Origin: Bdellovibrio sp.
Lineage (GTDB): Bacteria; Bdellovibrionota; Bdellovibrionia; Bdellovibrionales; Bdellovibrionaceae
Length of the DNA: 34,799 bases
Assembly: GCA_025359945.1 (NCBI GenBank)
Contig: JANYDD010000026.1
Span: forward strand, 1 to 34,799
Direction of reading: 5' to 3'
Positions 6,063 through 13,219 of this stretch are shown here, one piece after another (the stretch's first letter is position 1; the number at the start of each line of letters is the position of its first letter). The notes under the pieces were generated by a model. It was not told the DNA's origin, made no database searches, and worked only from the letters and a program-made list of their open reading frames with translations. Position numbers and translations under genes: made by a program.

Positions 6063-8327
6063 ATGAGAATATTTTTTCGCTCAACGGTGTGCCTGTCGTT
6101 TTTCTGTGTGAGTTCCTTTTATTCCTTAGTTAAGGCCGTGGACAAAACCCAGGACACTTATGGAATTGTGTCAAAACAGGAAGGATTGATGAAAACCAAA
6201 AATCTTGCTGAGAAAAAAATCCCAACGGGTGAACTCAAGCCTCCGCAGGCAACTCAAAAACCTTATGCGCACACCAAGTTTGAAGATCGCCGCGAGGACC
6301 CTTATTTTTGGATGCGCGATCGTGAAAATCCGCTGGTGCTAAAACACCTGAAGGCCGAAAACGCATACACCAAGACCGTGTTGGCAGACCAAGACCATCT
6401 ACAGAAAAAAATTTTTCAAGAGCTTAAATCCCGCATAGCGCCCGATGATGCTTCTTCGCCGGTCAGGCAGGGAAAATATTTTTACTCGTGGAAGTATAAA
6501 GCTGGAAAAGAACATCCGATTTTAATCAGGAAGACTTCGCTGAGCGCAAAAAAAGAAGAAGTTCTATTGGATGAAAATGTGTTGGCCAAGGGGAAAAAAT
6601 TTTTTCAGTTGGGGGCGGCAGAAGTTTCACCCGATGGTCAAAAACTAGCTTACACGTACGATACTCAAGGCCGCCGTCTTTTTTCGTTGGCGGTAAAAGA
6701 TTTAAGCACTGGAAAAACCAAAGATTTAGGACTGAAAAATATTTCTGGGCAAGTGGTTTGGGCCAATGACAATGCGACTTTATTTTACGTTGGCAAAGAC
6801 ACTCAAACATTGCGTGCTGATCATGTGTTTCGTCGAACGCTGAATGAAAAAATATCACGTTTAGTGACGATCGAAAAAGATCCAGAATTTCAAATTGGCA
6901 TTGGTAAATCCATTTCTGGAAAATATATTTTCTTGTCCAGCGAGGCCACGCTAACCCAAGAGTATTCTTTAATTCCCGCAGATCGCCCGACAGAATCACC
7001 AATCATGTTTGAACCCAGGGAAAAGGGTCACGACTACAATTTAGAGCACGCGCACGGCCAGTTTTATATTCGTACCAATTGGAACGCGCCCAACTATCGG
7101 ATGATGGTGGCGACGGAAAATAATTTTCCAAGAAAAAATTGGCGCCAGATTTTAGCAGCGTCAGAAAAAGTTTTGTTAGAAAATTTTCTAGTGATTCGAC
7201 CAGCTTTGGTTATTGAAAAACGCGAGCTTGGACTTTTAAGTTTGGTCGTTTACAAATTAGATTCTCAAGGGCAACAGATTGACCAAGGCCAATCTATTCC
7301 TGCCCAAGATCAAGCGTACTCGATGAGTTTAGGCGCCAATCGAGAATTTGAAACGGATCGATTTCGCTACCAATACGAATCGCCGATTCGGCCACCCAGC
7401 GCATTTGATTTTGTCTTAGCCGACGGAAAACCAATTTTAATAAAAGAAAAGAAAATACCCAATTATAAAAGTGAAAAATATCAGGTACTTCGAAAATTCT
7501 ACCCCGCACGGGATGGCACAATGGTGCCGGTGACTCTCATCAGCCAAAAAGAAAAACCTGACAAAATGCCAGCGCTGCTTGTTTATGGCTACGGGTCTTA
7601 CGGGTTGTCGATGGATCCCGATTTTGGATCAAAAATCTGGAGCTTAGTCGATCGGGGTTTTGTTTTTGCTATCGCTCACATCCGCGGCGGCCAAGAGCTG
7701 GGTCGTGCTTGGTACGACGGCGGAAAATTATTAAACAAGAAAAATACTTTTTATGATTTTATCGATGTCACTCAACGTTTAGTTGAGGACAATCAAGGCG
7801 ATCCCAATCGCGTCTACGCTATGGGAGGCAGCGCCGGGGGCCTGTTGATGGGCGTGGTCGCCAATATGTCGGGCCAGTCGTACAAAGGAATGGTCGCGCA
7901 AGTTCCCTTCGTCGATAACTTAACAACGATGCTTGACGATACAATTCCGCTGACCACCGGTGAATACAACGAATGGGGAAATCCCAACGAAGAAAAATTT
8001 TATCGCTATATAAAATCCTATTCCGTGTACGATAATATCGAACGCAAACCCTACCCCGCGATGCTGATCACCACCGGATTTCACGATTCACAAGTGCAAT
8101 ATTGGGAGCCCATGAAATGGGTCGCAAGACTGCGTGAAATGAAAACCGATCAAAACCCATTGCTATTTCATACTACTTTGGATGCCGGCCACGGTGGGTC
8201 CTCGGGCAGATACGAAGCCCTGAAAGATGCAGCACTAACGTACACTTTTTTGCTTTGGCTGGATGGACAAGGCCTGCCGCAAAAGAATCAGGGAAAAAAA
8301 CCCAGACTCGCTCAGCCTGCCGAATAA
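6063..8327 (+). CDS. ptrB: Exported oligopeptidase B / prolyl oligopeptidase family (S9A)
   Basis: A 754-residue serine peptidase of the S9A family that cuts short peptides, typically after basic residues. Residues 1-25 look like a Sec signal peptide (MRIFFRSTVCLSFFCVSSFY...), which is unusual for oligopeptidase B and would place it in the periplasm. Residues ~60-470 are the 'PYAHTKFEDRREDPYFWMRD' start and the seven-bladed propeller; ~475-750 are the alpha/beta-hydrolase. The catalytic triad is visible: Ser590 in GGSAGG, Asp675 in FHDSQV and His710 in DAGHGG. 'GYGSYG' (~509-514) and 'HIRGGQELGR' (~539-548) are family hallmarks. A later ATG at 6189 would give a protein without signal. Not part of an evident operon. 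Confidence 0.88.
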   Translation: MRIFFRSTVCLSFFCVSSFYSLVKAVDKTQDTYGIVSKQEGLMKTKNLAEKKIPTGELKPPQATQKPYAHTKFEDRREDPYFWMRDRENPLVLKHLKAENAYTKTVLADQDHLQKKIFQELKSRIAPDDASSPVRQGKYFYSWKYKAGKEHPILIRKTSLSAKKEEVLLDENVLAKGKKFFQLGAAEVSPDGQKLAYTYDTQGRRLFSLAVKDLSTGKTKDLGLKNISGQVVWANDNATLFYVGKDTQTLRADHVFRRTLNEKISRLVTIEKDPEFQIGIGKSISGKYIFLSSEATLTQEYSLIPADRPTESPIMFEPREKGHDYNLEHAHGQFYIRTNWNAPNYRMMVATENNFPRKNWRQILAASEKVLLENFLVIRPALVIEKRELGLLSLVVYKLDSQGQQIDQGQSIPAQDQAYSMSLGANREFETDRFRYQYESPIRPPSAFDFVLADGKPILIKEKKIPNYKSEKYQVLRKFYPARDGTMVPVTLISQKEKPDKMPALLVYGYGSYGLSMDPDFGSKIWSLVDRGFVFAIAHIRGGQELGRAWYDGGKLLNKKNTFYDFIDVTQRLVEDNQGDPNRVYAMGGSAGGLLMGVVANMSGQSYKGMVAQVPFVDNLTTMLDDTIPLTTGEYNEWGNPNEEKFYRYIKSYSVYDNIERKPYPAMLITTGFHDSQVQYWEPMKWVARLREMKTDQNPLLFHTTLDAGHGGSSGRYEALKDAALTYTFLLWLDGQGLPQKNQGKKPRLAQPAE

Positions 8328-8336
8328 CCGCTCAAG

Positions 8337-8403
8337 GGTACCGCATCCCTTTTTACGTGACGGGGCGTTTGGCAACCCGTTACGTAAAAAGGGATGCGGT
8401 ACC
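8337..8403. repeat. 67-bp near-perfect palindrome (REP/MITE-like hairpin)
   Basis: Arms 8337-8364 and 8376-8403 are 28 bp each and differ at one position; the loop is 11 bases (gcgtttggcaa). The arms begin ggtaccgcatccctttt. Weak matching continues outward (ctcaag... / ...tttgag). It lies between the oligopeptidase stop and the ferredoxin start. No T tract follows, so it is not a canonical terminator, though such a stem could still stabilise or end the upstream message. The shape fits a dispersed palindromic repeat. Confidence 0.75.
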
Positions 8404-8459
8404 TTTTGAGATGGAAATGTCTCTTGAATTTTGTTCATTCAAAACGCAAAGTTAGGCCT

Positions 8460-8741
8460 ATGACAAAATTGAAAACGCATTTGTTTATTTGTAGCAATGG
8501 TCCGGATCGGGCCGAGAAATGTGGTGGAAAAAATTCTGAGGAACTGCGCCAGAAGCTAAAAGCGTTATGCAAAACCGAATCCTTCGCAGGCGAAATTCGG
8601 GTTAACAGCGCAGGGTGTTTGGGTCAATGCGAACACGGCATAGCTTCTGTTTTTTATCCCCAAGCCGAATGGAATCTGAATTTAAAATCCACCGATGTCG
8701 ACTTTATGATGAAAAAAATTCGAAAGAATATAGAACAGTAA
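8460..8741 (+). CDS. Thioredoxin-like [2Fe-2S] ferredoxin
   Basis: A 93-residue small iron-sulfur protein. Cysteines 11, 21, 53 and 57 give the C-x9-C ... C-x3-C pattern ('ICSNGPDRAEKC' and 'AGCLGQC') of the thioredoxin-fold [2Fe-2S] ferredoxins (NuoE-like / Aquifex Fd type). It is cytoplasmic, with no signal. The start is the ATG at 8460, which directly precedes the family's usual beginning. An upstream in-frame ATG at 8394 lies inside the palindrome and would add unrelated residues, so I rejected it. The redox partner is unknown and no linked oxidoreductase is visible. Confidence 0.85.
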   Translation: MTKLKTHLFICSNGPDRAEKCGGKNSEELRQKLKALCKTESFAGEIRVNSAGCLGQCEHGIASVFYPQAEWNLNLKSTDVDFMMKKIRKNIEQ

Positions 8742-8769
8742 ATTTTGTAATTCACAGATCCAAGCATCC

Positions 8770-8828
8770 GAACCATTCGAACCATTCGAACCATTCGAAC
8801 CATTCGAACCATTCGAACCATTCGAACC
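8770..8828. repeat. 9-bp tandem repeat, unit gaaccattc, ~6.6 copies
   Basis: Six perfect direct copies of gaaccattc (8770-8823) followed by a partial copy. Each junction contains the palindrome ttcgaa. It lies in the gap between the ferredoxin and PilZ genes. Copy number of such arrays can vary by replication slippage. Confidence 0.9.
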
Positions 8829-8908
8829 TATTGTCTCTAGGAATAATCAGCTCCCCTGTGTTTCCAAACCCTTATTTTGCACAAACACTTCGCCAAGATT
8901 TTCCCAAG

Positions 8909-8927
8909 TTGTCTCAACATGAGACAA
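8909..8927. promoter_or_regulatory. Perfect operator-like palindrome upstream of PilZ gene
   Basis: TTGTCTCA-aca-TGAGACAA: 8-bp perfect arms and a 3-base centre, 72 bases before the PilZ start. It could be a dimeric repressor or activator site. No regulator gene is adjacent. Confidence 0.4.
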
Positions 8928-8998
8928 GCCTTCCGCGTTTCGCTGGGAATGTTGCACACGAAATTGTAAGCTTTAGGTCAAGCAACAAGGGAGGGACT

Positions 8999-9298
8999 TT
9001 GTCGGCGACTCGTTTTGAAACCAAAGAAACAGTTCAATTGCAGATTTACGGCAAGTCCGGAGAAGTGCTCCTTCATATGCGAAATGTCTCGAAGTCAGGT
9101 GCGTGCCTAGAATGTTCGCCGTCGCGAGTTCCATTAAAAAAAGGCGATCTGGTAAGAATGATTGTCGAGCTTCCAGAAGTCAGCAAAAAACACAAAGTGA
9201 GCGGCGAGGTTATTTGGTGTGATGGCCACCGGACCGGGATCACATTTTTATCCAAACAAAAAGTGATCCAAAAAATTATGGGCCGATCAGCTTTTTAA
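8999..9298 (+). CDS. PilZ-domain protein
   Basis: A 99-residue protein that is essentially one PilZ beta-barrel, the fold that reads the second messenger cyclic di-GMP. The D/N-x-S-x-x-G motif is present ('NVSKSG', residues ~29-34), followed by 'KKGDLVRMIVELP' and 'VSGEVIWCDGHRTGITF', typical of the C-terminal strands. The N-terminal RxxxR motif that clamps c-di-GMP is not seen: only 'RFETKE' precedes the barrel. Ligand binding is therefore doubtful. The start is TTG at 8999, chosen because GGGAGG lies 4 bases upstream. The stop overlaps the convergent sodC stop by 4 bases. Confidence 0.7.
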   Translation: MSATRFETKETVQLQIYGKSGEVLLHMRNVSKSGACLECSPSRVPLKKGDLVRMIVELPEVSKKHKVSGEVIWCDGHRTGITFLSKQKVIQKIMGRSAF

Positions 9299-9903
9299 TT
9301 TTTATCTAATTCAATCACTCCGCACGCAATGCGCGTGCCCGAGTTGCCGCTGGGTTGGGTTTTAAAATCATCCGGCATTCCATGGATCACTAGTGACTTA
9401 CCAACGATCGAATTTTTTCCGCTAAATTCTAATCCATCAATGACATATTCGCGAAGAGCATCGCCATTGGCATTCGTCGACAAATTTCCTAAATCACCGG
9501 CATGTCGATCTGGACCGGTGGTCGCCCCGTGTAAATGCCCCAATGGATTAAAATGTCCCCCTGCCGAGGCCGCATCTGGGGCCGAGCAATCACCTTTTTC
9601 ATGAATGTGAAATCCGTGAAGACCATTTTTCGACAATCCTTTGATTTGCACCAAAAAGCTTGCTCGTCCCGGTTCTTCTTTGATCACGACGGTTCCGCTA
9701 ACAGTTGATTTAGACTTGGCTTGCATTTTCACGGTCGCAGTGCGGCCTTTGAAATTTTCGGTGAGGTTCACTTTTTCAGTCACACACCCCGATAAAGTGT
9801 GCGCTGCGATCAATATAAAAACATGAGCAAGGTAGAAGCTAAAATGCGCCGCGGGTTGTGGATCAAATGGCCATTCCTGAACCCATTTTAAATAGTTTCT
9901 CAA
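9295..9903 (-). CDS. sodC: Cu/Zn superoxide dismutase, lipoprotein
   Basis: A 202-residue enzyme that converts superoxide to oxygen and peroxide in the periplasm or outer envelope. Copper ligands His99, His101 (GFHIH), His117 (GGHF) and His174 (VIHG) are present. Zinc ligands His117, His125, His134 and Asp137 (RHAGDLGN) are present too, with family spacing. Cys106 and Cys194 form the conserved disulfide. 'TLSGC' at 37-40 is a lipobox, so the mature protein is probably lipid-anchored at Cys40. The start is TTG with AAGGAG 7 bases upstream. The region before the lipobox is unusually long and contains tryptophans. It converges with the PilZ gene. Confidence 0.92.
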   Translation of the reverse strand: MRNYLKWVQEWPFDPQPAAHFSFYLAHVFILIAAHTLSGCVTEKVNLTENFKGRTATVKMQAKSKSTVSGTVVIKEEPGRASFLVQIKGLSKNGLHGFHIHEKGDCSAPDAASAGGHFNPLGHLHGATTGPDRHAGDLGNLSTNANGDALREYVIDGLEFSGKNSIVGKSLVIHGMPDDFKTQPSGNSGTRIACGVIELDKN

Positions 9904-9998
9904 AATATTTCTCCTTCTGAAAGCGCCGTTATGCGGCGACTCACTTTTAAATTCAATGTTTCAATTGTATGTTTAAATTCTAAGTTTAAATTTCATTT

Positions 9999-10100
9999 TC
10001 AAAACTTCGTCTTCCAAACTTGATTGCTTTCGTTGCGCACTTCTGAAATACCGATCATATCTTGAGCCTTGCCATCGGCACCTGTCAACCTGATCGCCAA
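9999..10100 (-). other. 33-codon open stretch directly after the stop of the rRNA-modification fusion gene
   Basis: Immediately after the TAG of the upstream gene, in the same frame, a stretch beginning TTG reads as coding-like sequence ('TGADGKAQDMIGISEVRNES', then a short basic tail) and ends in TGA. It has no ribosome site of its own. It could be a relic of a longer C-terminus, a short peptide, or chance. The rest of the gap to sodC (9904-9998) is AT-rich and contains only a small hairpin (cgccg-cataa-cggcg) near sodC. Confidence 0.25.
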
Positions 10101-11774
10101 CTACATTTTTTTCCGAATCAAAAAAGTTTTTAATAGAAGATTTTCATCAGGCTTTTCAAAATCCAGCATTTGCTTGGGAACAACAGGGCCAACTGAGCTC
10201 TGGCCAAAATTTTTACGAAGTTCATTCTCCCATTCGGCCGAGGTCCATTTTTCTAAATTCGTGCTAAAGAGCAATGCGCCATCTTCTGTCAAAATATCCA
10301 GTGCGCTTTGAATCAGTCTTTGAAAATCTTTTTCGATCGAAAAAGCACCGCGATCAGATCTTGAAAATGAGGGTGGATCGCAAATAATCAAATCAAATTT
10401 CAAATTTTTCTTTGCGGCCATCTGCAAATATTCAAAAGAATCGCGCGCGAAAAACAGATGCCCGTCGATCCCCAATTGATTGAGCTGAAAATTTCTTTTT
10501 CCGTGCTCTAAATATTTTTTGCTGGTGTCGACCGAAACCACTTGCGCTGCGCCCCCATCAGCGGCGGCAACACTAAATCCACATGTATATGCAAATAAAT
10601 TTAATACTTTTTTTTTCGAAGAGTTTTTAAAAACCCAATGCCTGTTTTCGCGTTGATCTAAAAAAAGTCCGGGAGACAAGCCCAGATCGTTTCGCAGGTA
10701 AAATAAAAACTGATTTTCTTGGGTGATCCATTCATAGGGTTGATCTTGAAGTTCGGCAGTTCGCGCCCATAGTTGGCTGGTTGTCGGAGTTTTCCCACGA
10801 TTTTTCATTTGTCGCACAAAAACTGGCGCCTGCAAAAAATCCGACAAAAAATAAAATCTTGAAAAATCATCTTCCATGGGGTCGTTATCTGCGTACCAAT
10901 AAACCCACAAATGCCGCCCCAATAAATCGATTTTAAAACTGGGATTTTCTAAATGCATCAGCCGCAACGACTGATCTTTGTGTTTTAAAAAATCGTAAAG
11001 CCTTTGTCTAAAATCTAAAGCCGAAAGAATTTCGCAAAGCCTTTGATCTCGGATCAATCCCATTCTTCCAAAAAAAGCGGGAGGTTCGGATGAAAACTTC
11101 TGTCCACCAACCTCAATCATCTGAGAATGCAGACAGCGATGCGGAAAACGAATCCCACCGTACATCCGATCGCCCAAGATCGGCATCCCGACCATACTGG
11201 CGTGAAGGCGAATCTGATTGGGCCGTTCAGTTGATGGGGTAGCCTGCCATAGATTGTAGAAAGCATTTCCTTTCAGCCTTTTAAAATGAGTCTTGGCGCT
11301 GACCATTTCTTTTTTCTTTTCAAAAAGTATAATTCTCATCAAAGCTTCGGGATCGTGGCGACGTTGACAATAAAAACTTTCTTTTTGTTCGGGCAGCAGT
11401 GTTGCGGGCAAAGAAGCTTCCACGATCAGCTCGTTATCTGAAATACGATCAATGCGAACTTCAGATGCGGAACATAATTCTTGAAGTTTGGTGTCGGTCT
11501 GCGCGCTTGTTATCATCTGATAGGTTTTTTTCACATTTTGGTCTTTAAAATCTGCCGAGAGTTTTTGCGTAGTTTCAAGGGACATCGAAAAAATCATTGC
11601 TCCGGTGGTGTCGCGATCCAAACGATGCAAAGTCTGGACGGGGCGTCCGATCTGTTGCTCTAGCAGTTGCTGAATTGAATCGGACGGGGAGTCTTTGCTA
11701 GAATCCAGTCCCCGGGGTTTATTGACAAAAACCAAATCATCATCAGATTCTAGTTGGAAGAATGAAAATTTCAT
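10101..11774 (-). CDS. Fusion: RluA-type pseudouridine synthase + RlmI/RlmK-type rRNA methyltransferase
   Basis: A 557-residue protein from the ATG at 11774. Residues ~1-240 are an RluA-family pseudouridine synthase. 'HRLDRDTTG' (50-58) carries the catalytic Asp53, followed by 'RPNQIRLHASMVGMPILGD', the RluA C-terminal motif. Residues ~270-557 resemble RlmI/RlmK 23S rRNA m5C/m7G methyltransferases. There is an EEHEE-like segment with 'RLMHLENPSF', then 'LGLSPGLFLDQRENR' (~364-378), the SAM motif 'LNLFAYTCGFS' (391-401) and 'CDPPSF' (465-470). Both active sites look intact, so it probably carries out two rRNA (or tRNA) modifications. A farther ATG at 11810 abuts lemA and lacks a ribosome site. 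It is divergent from lemA. Confidence 0.85.
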   Translation of the reverse strand: MKFSFFQLESDDDLVFVNKPRGLDSSKDSPSDSIQQLLEQQIGRPVQTLHRLDRDTTGAMIFSMSLETTQKLSADFKDQNVKKTYQMITSAQTDTKLQELCSASEVRIDRISDNELIVEASLPATLLPEQKESFYCQRRHDPEALMRIILFEKKKEMVSAKTHFKRLKGNAFYNLWQATPSTERPNQIRLHASMVGMPILGDRMYGGIRFPHRCLHSQMIEVGGQKFSSEPPAFFGRMGLIRDQRLCEILSALDFRQRLYDFLKHKDQSLRLMHLENPSFKIDLLGRHLWVYWYADNDPMEDDFSRFYFLSDFLQAPVFVRQMKNRGKTPTTSQLWARTAELQDQPYEWITQENQFLFYLRNDLGLSPGLFLDQRENRHWVFKNSSKKKVLNLFAYTCGFSVAAADGGAAQVVSVDTSKKYLEHGKRNFQLNQLGIDGHLFFARDSFEYLQMAAKKNLKFDLIICDPPSFSRSDRGAFSIEKDFQRLIQSALDILTEDGALLFSTNLEKWTSAEWENELRKNFGQSSVGPVVPKQMLDFEKPDENLLLKTFLIRKKM

Positions 11775-11810
11775 CTTCAGTTGACTAACAAACTCAAAAA
11801 GGAATGTCAT

Positions 11811-12464
11811 ATGACTTTAAATTGGTCTTCAAAATTAAAACACAACTTAAAACACAGCTTAAAAAGCAGCTTGAAAGTTGGCCTTGTCGCCAGCGCGATC
11901 GCAGTGTCGACGGGTTTTTTGTCAGGATGTGGAATCCAGTCGATTCCCCAATCAAAAAATCAGGTCGAGGCTTCGCTGGCCGAGATGATGAATCAATACA
12001 AACGGCGCGCCGACTTGATCCCTAACTTGGTCCAAGTCGTAAAGGGCTACGCGACCCATGAAAAAGAAACTCTAACCGCGGTCACCGAGGCCCGCGCCCG
12101 TGCTACCGCTGTCACCATTGACCCTTCGAAAGTGTCGGCTCAACAATTGGCCGAGTTTCAAAAAGCTCAAGGCCAGTTGTCGCAAGCTTTGGGAAAGCTT
12201 TTGATGGTTTCAGAAAACTATCCCCAGCTAAAGGCCGATAGTCAGTTTATGGGATTGCAAACTCAGTTAGAGGGCACAGAAAACCGTATCACCATTGCTC
12301 GTCAGCGATATATCGAGTCAATCAAGGGTTTCAATGATCTGGTGACAGTGCCGCCCACTAGTTGGACCAACGGATTGATTTACCATCATGAGAAAATGCC
12401 TCAGTGGGATGTTGACCCGTCTGAAAAAGAAAAAGTATCAAAACCACCTGAAGTTAAATTCTAG
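11811..12464 (+). CDS. lemA: LemA-family lipoprotein
   Basis: A 217-residue LemA-family protein with a coiled helical bundle, role not established. 'GFLSGC' at residues 35-40 is a lipobox, so it is probably anchored through Cys40. The body has the family signature 'YKRRADLIPNLVQVVKGYA' and 'HEKETLTAVTEARARA', then 'LKADSQFMGLQTQLEGTENRI' with 'ARQRYIESIKGFN'. The start ATG has AAAGGA 7 bases upstream. The codons for residues 8-22 are internally repetitive (Lys/Leu/Ser-rich, period ~12 bases). It begins a three-gene operon with two TPM-domain proteins, an arrangement seen in many bacteria. Confidence 0.9.
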   Translation: MTLNWSSKLKHNLKHSLKSSLKVGLVASAIAVSTGFLSGCGIQSIPQSKNQVEASLAEMMNQYKRRADLIPNLVQVVKGYATHEKETLTAVTEARARATAVTIDPSKVSAQQLAEFQKAQGQLSQALGKLLMVSENYPQLKADSQFMGLQTQLEGTENRITIARQRYIESIKGFNDLVTVPPTSWTNGLIYHHEKMPQWDVDPSEKEKVSKPPEVKF

Positions 12465-12466
12465 TA

Positions 12467-13219
12467 ATGAATTTAAGATTTAAATTCATTTTTTGTGGAA
12501 TCTTGTGGGGATTTCTAGCCCGCGCGAATTTTGTTGTTCCACGCCTGAACGGCCCGGTGATCGACCAAGCTGGAATCATCAGCCCTCAGGCTCAAGCAGA
12601 AATCGCGCAACTTTTGGCGGCCTTTAGTCAGTCGCAGCGAGCTCAAATTCAAGTTTTAATTGTACCAAATCTGGATGATCTGCCGATCGAGCAAGCGTCT
12701 ATTAAAATTGTCGAACAATGGAAGCTGGGTGACGCCAAAAAAGATAACGGCCTACTTTTTCTGGTCAGCGTGCAAGATAAAAAAATGCGGCTAGAGGTGG
12801 GTCAGGGGCTTGAAGGCGATCTGACCGATATTGAGGCCCAGCAAATTATTTTCAATGTTGTGCGACCTTATTTTAAAGCCGGCCAGTTCGATCAAGGAAT
12901 TTATTTTGGTGTGGCAAGCATCATTCAAAAACTAGACCCTACTTTTTTTGAAAAGCATCAAAATTTTGCTGGCGCTGTTGAAGGCAAAAAAAAGTTAAGC
13001 CCTTTGCAGTCATTGATGTTGTTGTTGGTTTTGATTTTTATCGTGATTCCATTGCTTCGATTTTCTTCCAGAGCCGGCGCTTTTGCTGCTGGAGTAGGAC
13101 TTGGTACTGGTCTTGGTCGTGCAGGCTGGGGCGGTGGCGGCTTTGGCGGAGGCAGTGGCGGCGGCTGGTCAGGCGGTGGCGGCGGATTTAGCGGCGGAGG
13201 CTCTAGTGGCAGTTGGTAA
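12467..13219 (+). CDS. TPM-domain membrane protein with glycine-rich tail (YgcG-like)
   Basis: A 250-residue protein. Residues 1-20 form a signal peptide. The TPM domain (~25-155) begins 'VPRLNGPVIDQAGIISPQAQ', the usual 'V.D.AG.L' start, with 'KLGDAKKDNGLLFLVSVQDKKMRLEVGQGLEG' as its core. One membrane helix (~182-198) follows, then a Gly/Ser-rich tail ending SSGSW. TPM proteins act at the membrane or in the periplasm; some have phosphatase activity, but the role here is unknown. It starts 2 bases after the lemA stop and is translationally coupled. The glycine-rich tail is cytoplasmic or periplasmic depending on topology. Confidence 0.85.
   Translation: MNLRFKFIFCGILWGFLARANFVVPRLNGPVIDQAGIISPQAQAEIAQLLAAFSQSQRAQIQVLIVPNLDDLPIEQASIKIVEQWKLGDAKKDNGLLFLVSVQDKKMRLEVGQGLEGDLTDIEAQQIIFNVVRPYFKAGQFDQGIYFGVASIIQKLDPTFFEKHQNFAGAVEGKKKLSPLQSLMLLLVLIFIVIPLLRFSSRAGAFAAGVGLGTGLGRAGWGGGGFGGGSGGGWSGGGGGFSGGGSSGSW

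Larger units (their letters stand above)
8742..8998 (+). promoter_or_regulatory. Intergenic region upstream of the PilZ gene with tandem array and palindrome
   Basis: 257 bases without a convincing gene. It contains a 9-bp tandem array (8770-8828) and a perfect palindrome (8909-8927). A frame continuous with the PilZ gene reads through the array as repeated His-Ser-Asn, but no good start codon or ribosome site supports it. No clear -35/-10 pair was found. Confidence 0.4.

Noticed and set aside
8770-8828. tRNA T-loop or CRISPR-like array
   Set aside because: The repeats resemble a T-arm (ggttcgaa) on the minus strand, but no acceptor or anticodon stem exists. Units are 9 bp with no spacers.
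8615-8998. Extended PilZ protein with a His-Ser-Asn repeat
   Set aside because: It starts inside the ferredoxin gene in another frame, and no start codon with a ribosome site exists before the TTG at 8999.
13101-13205. Upstream extension of the second TPM gene (Ala/Val-rich)
   Set aside because: It is the +1 reading of the glycine-rich repeat. The GTG at 13206 has a good ribosome site and leads straight into the TPM domain.
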